Assembly: GCF_038396675.1 (NCBI RefSeq)
Contig: NC_088933.1
Span: forward strand, 13,209,501 to 13,273,500
Direction: 5' to 3'
DNA length: 64,000 nucleotides
DNA from: Hydra vulgaris
Lineage: Eukaryota; Cnidaria; Hydrozoa; Anthoathecata; Hydridae
This document shows positions 1 to 11,289 of the stretch, piece by piece (the first letter of the stretch is position 1; every line of letters begins with the position of its first letter). Made by a program: the position numbers and the translations under genes. The notes beneath the pieces were generated by a model, which worked only from the letters and a program-made list of their open reading frames with translations, did not search any database and was not told the DNA's origin.

Positions 1-1173
1 TTTTTTTGTTTATAACAATAGTCCGCCATTTGTAAATAGGGCCAAAGTTAAAGTCGAATTGTGGAATAAAAGTTAAAAATGCAAGTCACAATAAATTAAA
101 GTTCACAATAAAGTTAAATAAGATAAAGATAAAGTTAACAATAAATTAAAGATAATTCAAAAACACATTTTAATAATTATAAAATACTTATAAATGTTTT
201 TTTATGAGCCTATGTTTATTAAAAAGTATTTTAATTCATAAAAATGCTTCAAAAGCGTCTGTCGTTTTACTTTTCTATTCAAAACTTTAATCCCTTTTAA
301 ATCGAAAATAAATTAAGAAACCATAAATTATTACTTTACAAGTATTATAATTTCCGCTCAACACTTTTACGTAAGTAGTATTTAAATTTAAAATATATTT
401 ATTTAAGAAAAGAAAAGTTAAAAATATTTGTTTACAAATTTAATCCGCCATTTGTAAAAAGGTCAAAAAGCGGCTATACTTTTCGGATCGAAGATAAACA
501 TCTAGTTATATAATATATCATTGACCAGACGAACAGATTAAAACTAGTAAATCAAAAAAAAATTCTTTTTTCAAATCCATGCTTTATGCAAGCAGAATTC
601 TATTGGGTCTAGAAATTCTTTTTTTGTTATCTTTTGTAGAAGGAAAAATTACTGTTACGTTTTTAAATTTTTTTTATTAATTCAGTGTTCTTATAGGGAA
701 ATACAAATTAAATTTTTGTTAACTTAATTAACTTTTTTTGGTCAAATTTTTCCATTTCCTTGTATTGTCATCGAAAATGATTAAGTGTGCAAAATTTGAG
801 CAAAATTGGTTGAGAAAAAAGCTTTCAAAAATTGATTTCAAATTTTGTGGCACACAAACATATATATATATATAGAAAGTAACCTTATATAAAGCATGGA
901 ATAAAGCATGGAAAAAACAAACGTTAACCGAGCATTTACTTTGCGATGCGAATCGTTATTATTTTACGGCATTTTTATAGTGATAATTTACTACTTTTAA
1001 TAATGTTTAACTCACGATGTATATTTTAGTCGTAATTTATATCTTTATAGAATAGTATGACAAGAAACATATTTTTAAGAAAAAGCTTTTTTTTAGGTCA
1101 TTCGCCCGTATTAATGATATCACATAAAATAGTCATCTCACAAGGAAGTTTATTGTATCCCTAAATAATTTAA
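1..1173. other. AT-rich non-coding DNA
   Basis: No ORF worth reporting on either strand. The stretch is A/T homopolymer-rich with a short (TA)n run near 860. I see no transposon ends or RNA gene in it. Confidence 0.6.
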
Positions 1174-1262
1174 CTGTGTTAAATTATTTATCTTTAACCC
1201 TTTGTGTTAAATTATTTATCTTTAACTAATAAATTTAACGTTAAATTATTTATCTTTAACCC
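1174..1262. repeat. short tandem repeat, about 22-26 bp unit, three copies
   Basis: Three near-identical copies of a unit built on gttaaattatttatctttaac occur at about 1177-1198, 1205-1226 and 1240-1260, with variable linkers. It is a small local duplication with no coding potential. Confidence 0.7.
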
Positions 1263-1313
1263 TTAAACCTAACAACTGTAAAACTTGTAATTGTTACTTG
1301 ATTCTAGCAGATA

Positions 1314-1567
1314 AATTGAGGCGTTGCGAACGAAAGGGGCACACCAACCAATTTTCGAAAATCCGTTTTCTTTAACCATTTTTTACTTTAGTCTGTCATC
1401 TACAATATAACACAAGATCAACGTGTCAGTGGGCCTCTTTCTGACTGAAAATCCTATGATTTTGGTTGGTGTGCCCCTTTGCAAATTTCAGTCTAGAAAC
1501 TTCAAACGCGATTTACTCAAAACTTAATTTTGGTTGGTGTACCCCTTTTGTTCGCAACGCCTCAATT
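1314..1567. mobile_element. short non-autonomous element (MITE) with 37-bp inverted termini
   Basis: The left end (1314-1350) and right end (1531-1567) are inverted copies of each other over 37 bp with two mismatches. Key words are gaggcgttgcgaacg and ggggcacaccaacca. A third internal copy of the ggttggtgtgcccctt half lies at about 1460-1480. There is no ORF inside. I could not fix a clean target-site duplication, so the superfamily is not assigned. Confidence 0.75.
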
Positions 1568-2277
1568 GTAAGGAAAGTATTCTAATGTTATCGCAAAAAT
1601 AAGAAAAGAAGAGAATTTATTAATTCGTGTCTAGCCTTTTTTTGTGTATTAATTTATAACAAAATAAAGAACAAGCAATAGTTGACCTAAATTAGCCAAT
1701 TGTACAACTTTAGCCATCTATAAGACGCTTACAAAAATAAAGTAAGTAATGAACTTTTTAAATATTAACTAAAACTTAAGGTACATAAACAAAGCAACAA
1801 TAAAAAAAAAAAAACGTATTTATATATATTGATTTAATTTAGATATCCAAATAAGTAATAAAACAAAAACAAAAACAGCAGAAATAATAGAATACATTTA
1901 CAACAACAATAGTACTAAAGGCACACCTTTTATGACAGTATAACACAGTAACAAAAGGGTAACAAAAGGAAACATCTCTAATTTACCATTTTCAATACAT
2001 TTCAGGTAATGTTACCTCATGTCATCTTTTTATATAATTAAACTTAGATTGATACCTTTATACAAAGCTGTTGCATTTCGTTTTAAAAAAAGATCACAAT
2101 CATTTTCATGTGCAACTCTATGCACTACTCAATGGCGCATCATCTTTACTTAAACTATTAAAGAGTGAATCATGAGACTAAACACACTTCCAGTGTGAAA
2201 CAACATCAGGAATTACTTAGAAAACAAATTACTTAGAAAATTACTTAGAAACACCCATTATGATTTTCTAACATTAT
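1568..2277. other. AT-rich non-coding DNA
   Basis: No gene, no RNA and no clear repeat boundary. A-tract near 1801-1814. Confidence 0.55.
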
Positions 2278-2466
2278 TCATTTGCATAAAACTCTAACTT
2301 TTTGAAAAACCACCTGAATTAAGACAACAAAAAATGCAAAAAACCCAGATATTTTAAAAAACTGATATAAAAAAAAACTTTGTGCTATATCAATCAATGT
2401 GTCATCAAGCCAGCCAGATGAGTCTCTCAAAATATCTAAGGCCTTGTCTTTAGACTGTTTTAACAA
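2278..2466 (-). pseudogene. possible fragment of a transposon-associated protein
   Basis: A 62-codon ORF reads SSGWLDDTLIDIAQ early on, followed by hydrophobic low-complexity sequence. The W-L-[DN]-D-x(3)-x-A-Q pattern is one I associate with transposon-linked protease-like proteins of cnidarians, but the fragment is too short and decayed to be sure. No neighbouring exon was found. It could equally be chance. Confidence 0.2.
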
Positions 2467-2784
2467 ACTTTAAAGAAAACTTTAGAAAAGTTTGAACTTC
2501 AACAGCCCCTTTTACAATGATACTATCATTAACAAATAGTTTTTTTAAAGCTTTACCATTACCAGTTTAAACTCTGAATCTTTTTCTCGTCGATTGGTTT
2601 GAGGAAAAGAAGCAGACTTTATCAAATAATCTAAAATTTTAGAGTTTTTTGAAGAGTACCAAAAATCTATTAAATAAAGTAGTTACACAAATTGTTAATT
2701 TTTCAATATATTTACTTCAATGATCAGTAATTGTAATAATATATTTTTTTCCAAGTTTTATTAAGGCAACAGGTTCAATAAGGT

Positions 2785-2862
2785 CAAGGGGAAGTTTGTA
2801 TACTTCGAGGGAAAGTTTGTGTACAAGTGGAAGTTTGTATACTAGGAGAAGTTTGTGTATTG
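2785..2862. repeat. degenerate tandem repeat, about 19-21 bp unit, four copies
   Basis: Four successive copies of a unit containing ggaagtttgtatact or ggaaagtttgtgtac. It is a local minisatellite without coding meaning. Confidence 0.65.
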
Positions 2863-3854
2863 ATTTTTTCAATCCCCAAAGTGAAGTCCGCAGACTTGTC
2901 TAAAAATGACGAACTGATAAGATTACATCTCTATACTAATTACTTTGTATATAATAAAATTCCATCAAGTAGAAGGGTTTTCAAATTTGTGGCCCAAGGA
3001 ACAATAAGCTGTTTTTAAACTGTACCTAAGGTCACATTCTGAAAATTAGGTTCAAACCCATAATAAATTTACAGTTAATTTAATCTTAGGTTGTTTTCAA
3101 TAAATATTTCAAGTGATACTTAATTAAAACACTTAAAATATAACAAAATTGACTAATAGTTTTAAGCAAAATCGACAAATAAGTCAATGTATAAAATGGA
3201 AGTCCCAAAATAACTGTGGGTTTGAGATGCTGAGACATAGTACAAAATTAACTTCAGAAACATACAGCAAACATAAAATATACAATAATAATAAACTCTT
3301 AATCATAAATTATATAAAAGTTTAACTTAATTAGTGGGTTATATTTACACATACCACAAAGTTGACAATTTTTTATTATAATAATTTATTATTCCATCAG
3401 AGACAAATTGCTAAACATCTTCAATAGTATAGTTATAAACTGGCATTTTAATTATATAATTTTAAAAAATTTAAAAATATGATTATTTTTGTTTTTTGAG
3501 TTAATATCAAACGGAAACAAGACTACTTATTTAACAATAGGTTTAAATTACCTAACAGAAGTTTTGTGCCGGTTCTGCGCATGCGTAACGCTTGCGTAGC
3601 ACTTGCGCAAAACTGACTGTCTACTCATTTAACGATCTACTTACTTAACGCGACATTGGCATTCCGTATATCAGCCCAACGTGCACTAGCCTCTGCCGGC
3701 ATTTTGTAGGAAAATCAAGCTATGGAGCACTAACAAAATAATGTAAATTGTAATTTTATCAAATTACAATTTACAATCAACAAAACCCAACACAAAAGTT
3801 GCTAAGCAACTCTTTGACAAACAACCTTTGATAATAAAGATATTTATTAGCACG
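2863..3854. other. non-coding DNA with a small GC-richer patch
   Basis: Mostly AT-rich and featureless. About 3565-3720 is unusually GC-rich for this window and holds words such as tgcgcatgcgt and gcttgcgtagcacttgcgc. It may be the end of an unrecognised element. No ORF spans it. Confidence 0.5.
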
Positions 3855-4003
3855 TACCCGGTGGGGAAAAGATAGCCAAATGACACAAGATGTGTTTAAA
3901 ACGTCTAAAACACGTAGTACTACGTATTTTATACGTTTTAAACGCGTCTTATACCCAAATAAAGCGACTAGCTAGCTAGTCGCGAGTTCATTCCCACCGG
4001 GTA
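3855..4003. mobile_element. 149-bp MITE with tacccggtggg termini
   Basis: The ends are inverted: tacccggtgggg at 3855-3866 and tcccaccgggta at 3992-4003. The interior is itself partly palindromic around acacgtagtactacgta and contains ctagctagctag. There is no ORF. It lies just downstream of the 3' end of the first alarmone-synthetase-like gene. Confidence 0.7.
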
Positions 4004-4191
4004 ACATATTATTATGTAATGTCAAATTTTAAACTTTTTTTTTTTTTGTTGTCATCGATCTTTTTATTATTACTATTGTTTTAAAAATATCTTACTTTAA
4101 TTACAGAAAAAACAAAATTTTGATTAAAGAAAAAGTATTTAAATCATTTGATAAATTAACTTCTAATTTACAATAAAATGTTTCGGGATTT

Positions 4192-6075
4192 TCATTGTCC
4201 AAGTTTCATATCGTACCACCAAAAACAACCATTCGGTGGTTCACCTATCTTTTTGAACATTTTTTCAGCATCAGCTGATGGCAAACTTGAATTTAGAATC
4301 TTCATTGCATTTGCATTTTTTAAAAAAGTTGGGCACAATGGTAAGTTTGATCTGCTGGTGTCTGATATCAAAAAATAATCAGCTAACGCCAGTGAATAAC
4401 TATTTACTTCTGTACTTTTACTAATTTCTGTTGGACCTTTATAAATGAAGTCATGACTCCAGTCTGACCAATAGTTTGTATACGGCGTTCCGATTTGTAG
4501 TTCAGCTGTTTTATTGCCTTGTATTAAACGAAGAATGAGATGGATTCTTCGATACCCACCTTCTTTGTATTTTCCTGCATTGGGACACATTCCATAACAT
4601 TTCTCATTCAATATTTCAAAGTTTTTTTTATCTTTTTTAATAGCATCAGTGATTCGAAGAGCTTCGTTTACTGTTTGACATGTTAGTCTAAGGCCAATGA
4701 TATCGTTTAACTCCTGTAGAGTAGTTTTATCTTTTTCCAATTTTCCTTGAACGCTGTATGCTGCCTTTAAACGACCAGTTAAAACAGCACTGCTGTTCAC
4801 AATACTTTTAATGTTTTTTTGTGCTGAGTCAAAAGCTTGTTTGTGTGTCTTGATGAATTTTTCAATCTCAGGAAGTGTCGGTATCTGGGATACACCCGAG
4901 CTACTTCTTCTTACCCAGAGATTGTTTTTCGCTTCTCTTTGCCAGTTACTGAGAAGTTTATCCCAGGAGTTCAACTTGTCATCTAATAAAATATAGTCTC
5001 GTGTATGGCCTCCGATAAAATCCAAATTTTGATTGACTTGATTCTTTTTTGTTTTTTTTCTGTGTTCATGGAAACCTTGGATTTTCTGTGAACTTCTGCG
5101 TTCATGAAGGTGGTTTTGTTTTTTGTGGGATGAATCTTGTTTACAGCAAGTTTTTTCTGGAAGAGCTAGAAGCATATCGTACCACCAAAAACATGCATTA
5201 GGAGGGTGATTAACTTTATTAAACATTTTTACTGCATCTTTTTCATTTGGTATAGCTTTTTTTAAAATATCAAGAGCGTTTGATTTATTTAAAATAGCTG
5301 GACAAATTGGCATTTTGTCACGCTCATTGTCTAGTTTTAAAAAATAATCAGCTAATAAAATAGAATAATTCTGAACCGTTGATTGGTTTGTTATTTCTGC
5401 TGGTCCCTTATAGATAAAGTCATGACTCCAATCTGCCCAATAGTTTGTAAATGGTGTACCAATTTGTAACTCTGCTGGTTTATTTTCTGGTTTCAAGCGA
5501 AGAATGAGATGAATTCTCCTGTACCCGCCCTTTTTGTATTTTTCAGCGCCAGGACACATTCCATAACACTTCTCTTCTAAAATTTCAAAATTTGTTTTAT
5601 CTTCCTTAATAGCTTTGGTTATTTGGAGAGAATCTTTCACTGTTTGACACGTTAGTCTTAGTCCAATGATATCTTTTAAATCTTCAAGACCATTTCCATC
5701 ATTTTTTAGTTTCCCTTGAACGCTGTAAGCAGCTTTTAAACGACCAGTTAAAACAGCACTGCTTTTCACAATGTTTTGTATATTTTTTTGAGCTTTTTTA
5801 AATGCAGGTTCAAATGTTTGAATAAACTCTTTTATTTTTTCTATACTTGGTGTTACTGTTGCAGCTAAACTGCTTCTTTTTATCTCATGTAAACCACTTA
5901 AATCTTTTTCTGCTTCACTTGTCCAGTCATTAATAAGGTTTTCCCAAGCAGTATCATCTTCTATAAGACGATAATTTCGACTGTGTTCATATGGGATATC
6001 CTCAGTGTTAATGGTACAAACGCATATAATAAATATAATTAAGAAAAACTGAATAGGTATTAGAAATGTTTTCAT
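4192..6075 (-). CDS. secreted protein with two RelA/SpoT-like (alarmone) synthetase domains
   Basis: A 627-codon intronless gene. Residues 1-24 form a strong signal peptide (basic start, long hydrophobic core, then TINTED). Two homologous halves follow (about 30-305 and 355-627). Each starts H-[ST]-R-[ND]-Y with a W...L...W...EA segment, has a dibasic site before SS (IKRSS near 68, VRRSS near 381), then a synthetase fold. The first copy shows GRLKAAYSVQGKL (111-123), DIIGLR (135-140), GGYRRIH (183-189), AELQIGT (201-207) and WSHDFIYK (216-223). These match the R-x-K-x3-S-x3-K, D-x-x-G-x-R, GYRS-x-H, E-x-Q-I-R-T and H-x3-YK signatures of small alarmone synthetases, with Gly in place of the Arg of IRT. 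Each half ends in a Cys-containing FWWYDM block. Extra Cys (CYGMC) suggest disulfides and secretion. A candidate AATAAA lies about 124 nt past the stop. Known family reaction: pyrophosphate transfer from ATP to a guanine or adenine nucleotide. Secretion is inferred; substrate and activity are unknown. Confidence 0.9.
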   Translation of the reverse strand: MKTFLIPIQFFLIIFIICVCTINTEDIPYEHSRNYRLIEDDTAWENLINDWTSEAEKDLSGLHEIKRSSLAATVTPSIEKIKEFIQTFEPAFKKAQKNIQNIVKSSAVLTGRLKAAYSVQGKLKNDGNGLEDLKDIIGLRLTCQTVKDSLQITKAIKEDKTNFEILEEKCYGMCPGAEKYKKGGYRRIHLILRLKPENKPAELQIGTPFTNYWADWSHDFIYKGPAEITNQSTVQNYSILLADYFLKLDNERDKMPICPAILNKSNALDILKKAIPNEKDAVKMFNKVNHPPNACFWWYDMLLALPEKTCCKQDSSHKKQNHLHERRSSQKIQGFHEHRKKTKKNQVNQNLDFIGGHTRDYILLDDKLNSWDKLLSNWQREAKNNLWVRRSSSGVSQIPTLPEIEKFIKTHKQAFDSAQKNIKSIVNSSAVLTGRLKAAYSVQGKLEKDKTTLQELNDIIGLRLTCQTVNEALRITDAIKKDKKNFEILNEKCYGMCPNAGKYKEGGYRRIHLILRLIQGNKTAELQIGTPYTNYWSDWSHDFIYKGPTEISKSTEVNSYSLALADYFLISDTSRSNLPLCPTFLKNANAMKILNSSLPSADAEKMFKKIGEPPNGCFWWYDMKLGQ

Positions 6076-6507
6076 GTTTTTATTATCCAGAGCACTGACA
6101 CTAAATCTATTTTTTACATCAATGCATTTAATAGTTATTGATGCGTTTAATGATTAGCGATGCATTCATAAATTATGTTTTTTGGTTAAAACTTGCTTGT
6201 TTTTTGGTAAACACAGAAGACGTTAAATTGCTTTCAGCTTTATCCTTTTTAGGTGGAACACTACTCAAAATCACTTCTTAGACAGTTTTGCCAAGGAAAC
6301 ACCTCTTCTTTCAACGTTTTGATTTATTTTAAAAAATACGCAATGAGAAAAATGAAAACAAAAATTATTTAATCTTTATAAAAGATTTAAAAACTTGATA
6401 TTATTCCACGCCGATCTCTCGTATTTTCCTTAAATAAAAAATAAAATATAAAAATAATAAAGCATCCCATAGATCTGCAAATTATCAAATAGTAAAATAA
6501 TTTCGTG
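6076..6507. other. upstream flank of the first synthetase-like gene
   Basis: AT-rich. No convincing TATA box at a sensible distance and no second exon visible. The promoter must lie here, but I cannot point to it. Confidence 0.5.
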
Positions 6508-6984
6508 TAGGGGAGATCGGGCTTGCTGCAACAGGGGTAGACGCAACAATACGGTTTAAAAGATGATTTTTACATATTTTTCCAAAATTTTTCTTGAATA
6601 ATACAACTATAATTTTAGCACGTCAACTGCAAAAAACTTACAGTTATTAAATAAAAATTTTAAAAGTTATTGATATATATTTTTTTTTCTATATTAAATT
6701 CTAAATTTCGTTTATCAAGTTTTTTTGGGTTTTACTTAAAAACTTTGAGGTATATGACCATAATATAGTAATGGTAGGTTAAAAAAATCTTTTTCAAACA
6801 CAATAAGCTACAAAAAACTTTTTTCAATAAAAATAATTATATACAATGATTAGAGTGATTATGATGCCTATGGGTAAGTTGCAACAAATTGCTCGGGGTT
6901 GAATCACAAATTAGCTTAACTTGTTTTTTCTAGAATAATGGACGCATATTTTATACAACAGCGTAACAATAAACGAAAGCAAAA

Positions 6985-7475
<491 letters not shown>

Positions 7476-7479
7476 AATT

Positions 7480-7912
<433 letters not shown>

Positions 7913-8051
7913 ACATATATGCATAGATACATTATCATTCATATATAAATAAATAATGATGTAGGTTAAGTTGTATAAAATGACTTAAATGTTTTTTTAT
8001 TTTGCTGTTATTTGATTAAACTGTTATTTTGTGCTTAAGTAAAAATTGTAA

Positions 8052-9557
8052 ATGAGAACTTACAAGAAAAAAATTGAAAATGGACTTTATCGAACAGCAG
8101 TGGTAATAGAGGCAGCAAACCATGTTATTGATGGAAAAGAAATATCGATTAGAGCATCACCAAAAAAGTATGGAATCCGCTACTCAACTCTTTTTTGTTA
8201 CATAAATAAAGTAAAAAAAGTTAATATTGGAATGCTGCTACCTATTCCTGGTTATAAAAAGTCATGCCATGTTTTCAATTTAGAACAAGAAAAAGCTATT
8301 GCTTTATATATATGTCAACAGCTTCTGATATTTATTTTGGACTATCACCTTAAGAAGCATGAAAACTTGCATTTGAATGTGCTATAAAGTATAACATTGA
8401 TTTTCCAAAATCTTGGTTAAAACTTTCGATGGCTGGTCCTGACTGGATGAGAGGGTTTTTAAATCGACTTTCAGGATTGTCTATCAGAACTCCAGAAGCA
8501 ACTTGCACGAGCTACTAGTTTAATTGTGCTAATGTAGGTGTCTTTTTTCAAAAATTATCAGATATTTTAGATAGAAATCATTTTTCTGCATCTAATATTT
8601 ACAATGTTGATGAGACTGGTATAACCACTTTGCAAAAACCAAACAAGATAATTGCTCGTAAAAGTATTGAGCAAGTATTGGGGCATTAACATCTAAAGAA
8701 TGGGGAACACTAGTGACAATGGTGTTAGCTGTAAATGTATGTGGCAATAGTGTGCCTCCAATGTTTCTATTTCCGAGAAAGAACTTTTTTGATCACTTTA
8801 TTCGTGATGGACCAAATGAATACATTGGTGCTTCGAATAGGTCAGGCTGGATGAATGAGGAGTGCTTTGTTACTTAATTAAACCACTTTATTCGGCATGT
8901 CAAGCCCACAAAAGAAAGCCCTGTGCTATTACTTTTAGACAACCATCAGTCTCATTTATCTGTTCAATTAATAATATTGTGTAAAGATAATGGTATAGTT
9001 TTGCTTTCCTTTCCTCCTCATTGCTTGCATAAGTTGCAACCTCTAGATAGATCTGTATTCGGACCATTCAAAAAATGCCTAGCTAATGCACAAGACTCAT
9101 GGATGAAACAATGGCCAGGAAAAACATTGAGTTTATATGATTTGCCAGGAATTGCAAAAATAACCTTACAGCATTCTCTTACAAAACAAAACATAACATC
9201 TGGTTTTAGAGTGGCAGAAATATTCCCATATGATAAAGATATATTTTCAGATGCAGATTTTGCTCCATCATTTGTTACTGATCGTCCAACATCTCAATCT
9301 AAAACAGGTATTGATATTAGTATATCAACTTCAATCTCAGATGCAATTTTATCTCCGGCATCATTAGAATTTTCCCCAGAGACTGTAAGACCTCTACCAA
9401 GAGCACAACCTAGGAAAGAAATACTAGATCAAAGAGAAAGTATGCAGAAATCTTTACAGATACTCCAGTAAAACAGCGACTTATGGCTGAAAAAAAAGTT
9501 AGTTATAGAAAGAGAAAGTCTAATACTTCTACATCAACAAACAAAAAAAAACATTAA
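8052..9557 (+). pseudogene. pogo/Tigger-type (CENP-B/jerky-like) transposase, broken
   Basis: Begins MRTYKKKIENGLYRTAVV with a Psq/CENP-B-like helix-turn-helix (about 8052-8220). After a frameshift near 8330 the reading resumes with WLKLSMAGPDWMRGFLNR, then NVDETGIT (first catalytic Asp, near 8605). Stops or frameshifts occur near 8518, 8688 and 8877. The core LLLLDNHQSH (second Asp, about 8925-8955) and PPHCLHKLQPLDRSVF follow in frame, with a Lys/Arg-rich tail recovered after another frameshift near 9470. The order HTH, DDE_1-type catalytic core and basic tail is that of pogo transposases. Several independent lesions make it inactive. It lies centrally between the termini described for this element. 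Confidence 0.85.
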
Positions 9558-10359
9558 AGTTAAATTAAAATGGAGTTAATGTAATTTTTTGCATAAAGAA
9601 AATTGTTTTTTAAACAAAATGTTATTGTGTTTTTATATCGTAAAAACAGAACTTAAATATCCTAAATACTTCTTTTGCCTTTTTTTAAACTTAGTTGTTT
9701 TTTAACTTAGTTATTATTTGACTAAGAATTTTTTTTTCAAAAATAGTTTTTAGTTTACTAAACAAGTCAGGTATATGTGAAGTCTAGCATAATAAATGCA
9801 TTGCAACTCAAGGAAAATACTACTTTCTAATTGTAATTATAAAATTTTTGTTGCCAAATAGAAATTACAGATTAACTAGTAATTTTTCTGTGAACTCTAA
9901 AAGGCTTATACTTTTAAAGTATTGTGTTGCAACTTGCCCCGATGCGGGTGAAGTTGCAACTTTTTTTTTTCATTTTTGTTTCACTATTGCGGAATAACTA
10001 AGTTTTATATTATATTTATCAATGTTGGATTAATATGCCACTAAGATCTATTTTATAACTTTGAAAAAAAAATTTCAAAAATTTTAAAGTTTAAGGAGGT
10101 AAATGCAGTTTTTTTAATTTTGTTGCAACTAGCCCCGATCTACCCTACGTAATTATTTTTCCACAAGAAAAAATCAGATTTCTTACCTGATGATTGCATT
10201 TAGCATGAAATTATTAGTGGTAAAAAATACATTGTTTCATTTTTAATATATATATACACTGGCGAGCAAAAAAAAGTGAACAGTACAATTTTTCAGTAAA
10301 TTATGTATTATTAATCAATTAAAAATATAATACATAAAATAACACATCGCTTATGTTAA

Positions 10360-11175
10360 GAGCCATTATCTGAGAAATCTAGGCAAAGTCTGGAAGTGAT
10401 GTCTTCAAATTGTACTCATTTTTAGATATTTTGTAAAATACAATGAAAATGGGCCACTGGTAATTTTTTTTTCAAAAATTTTTATTAATTACGGAGACAT
10501 TGGGTCCCAAAATTTGGCCCGTTTGAGAAAATTTTGCGCATGGAGTGCAATTGCTACTTTGAGGAGTAGTTTTAGCAACATGAATATGGCAAAAACATTT
10601 CTTTTTAATTTTTTTACTAATCTGGGTAGGTTTCTACAGTAAAAGTAAAAATTCAACATGATTACATTTTCAGTTGTCTACAAATCGTGGTCCGAAACCA
10701 CAACATTTGAAATTTTACCTTAACTTTGAGCTCTAATATCTCTTAAGGCCAATACTTGCACGTAGTTTTTTTTAGGTGTTTTTGAAAGACACTAAGACAT
10801 ACATTGATTTTTTGAAACCAAAACTATGTGCATGCAATCCAAAAATCACTTTTTGCGTTCAACGCGCTTTGATAGATTACCCATAACAACTGTGGCCTTA
10901 GGTCCACCATAAACAGTATAAGTTATTTATTTTCCTTAAATATGCATCTTCCAATATATGAAAAAAAATCCATGTGCTCTGGTGATAAAAAGCCTACAGA
11001 AGTCCTAGAAGTAGCCTTATTTTGCCAATTTTTTAACTAAAAAAATACCCTAGCAACGGTATAGATATACTTAGCAACGGCTACTTTAAAGCCTTATTAA
11101 TTAGTACTGCTATTAAAAATTTTAATATAATACTTTTTTATAAAGGAACTGTACAAGAGAACTTGAAAAAAAAAA
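10360..11175. repeat. left long terminal inverted repeat of the TTAA element
   Basis: Pairs with 15517-16338. Short indels separate the arms, for example near 10390 where the other arm has extra bases. The arm is non-coding. Confidence 0.85.
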
Positions 11176-11289
11176 TTTTTTTAACTTTATCAATCAAAGA
11201 AAGAACCATTAAACTTCAAGATCGTTTTTTCCGTTTAAAACTGATGGGAAATACAGTTTTCTAAGAATTAAGAAAAATATATAACAAAT

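Noticed and set aside
2827-3018. 63-codon plus-strand ORF
   Set aside because: Begins in a minisatellite and shows no domain.
4192-6075. Bacterial contamination as source of the synthetase-like genes
   Set aside because: Host-like AT content, eukaryotic signal peptide, GPI-type tail in the paralogue, and both copies embedded among animal transposons on one contig.
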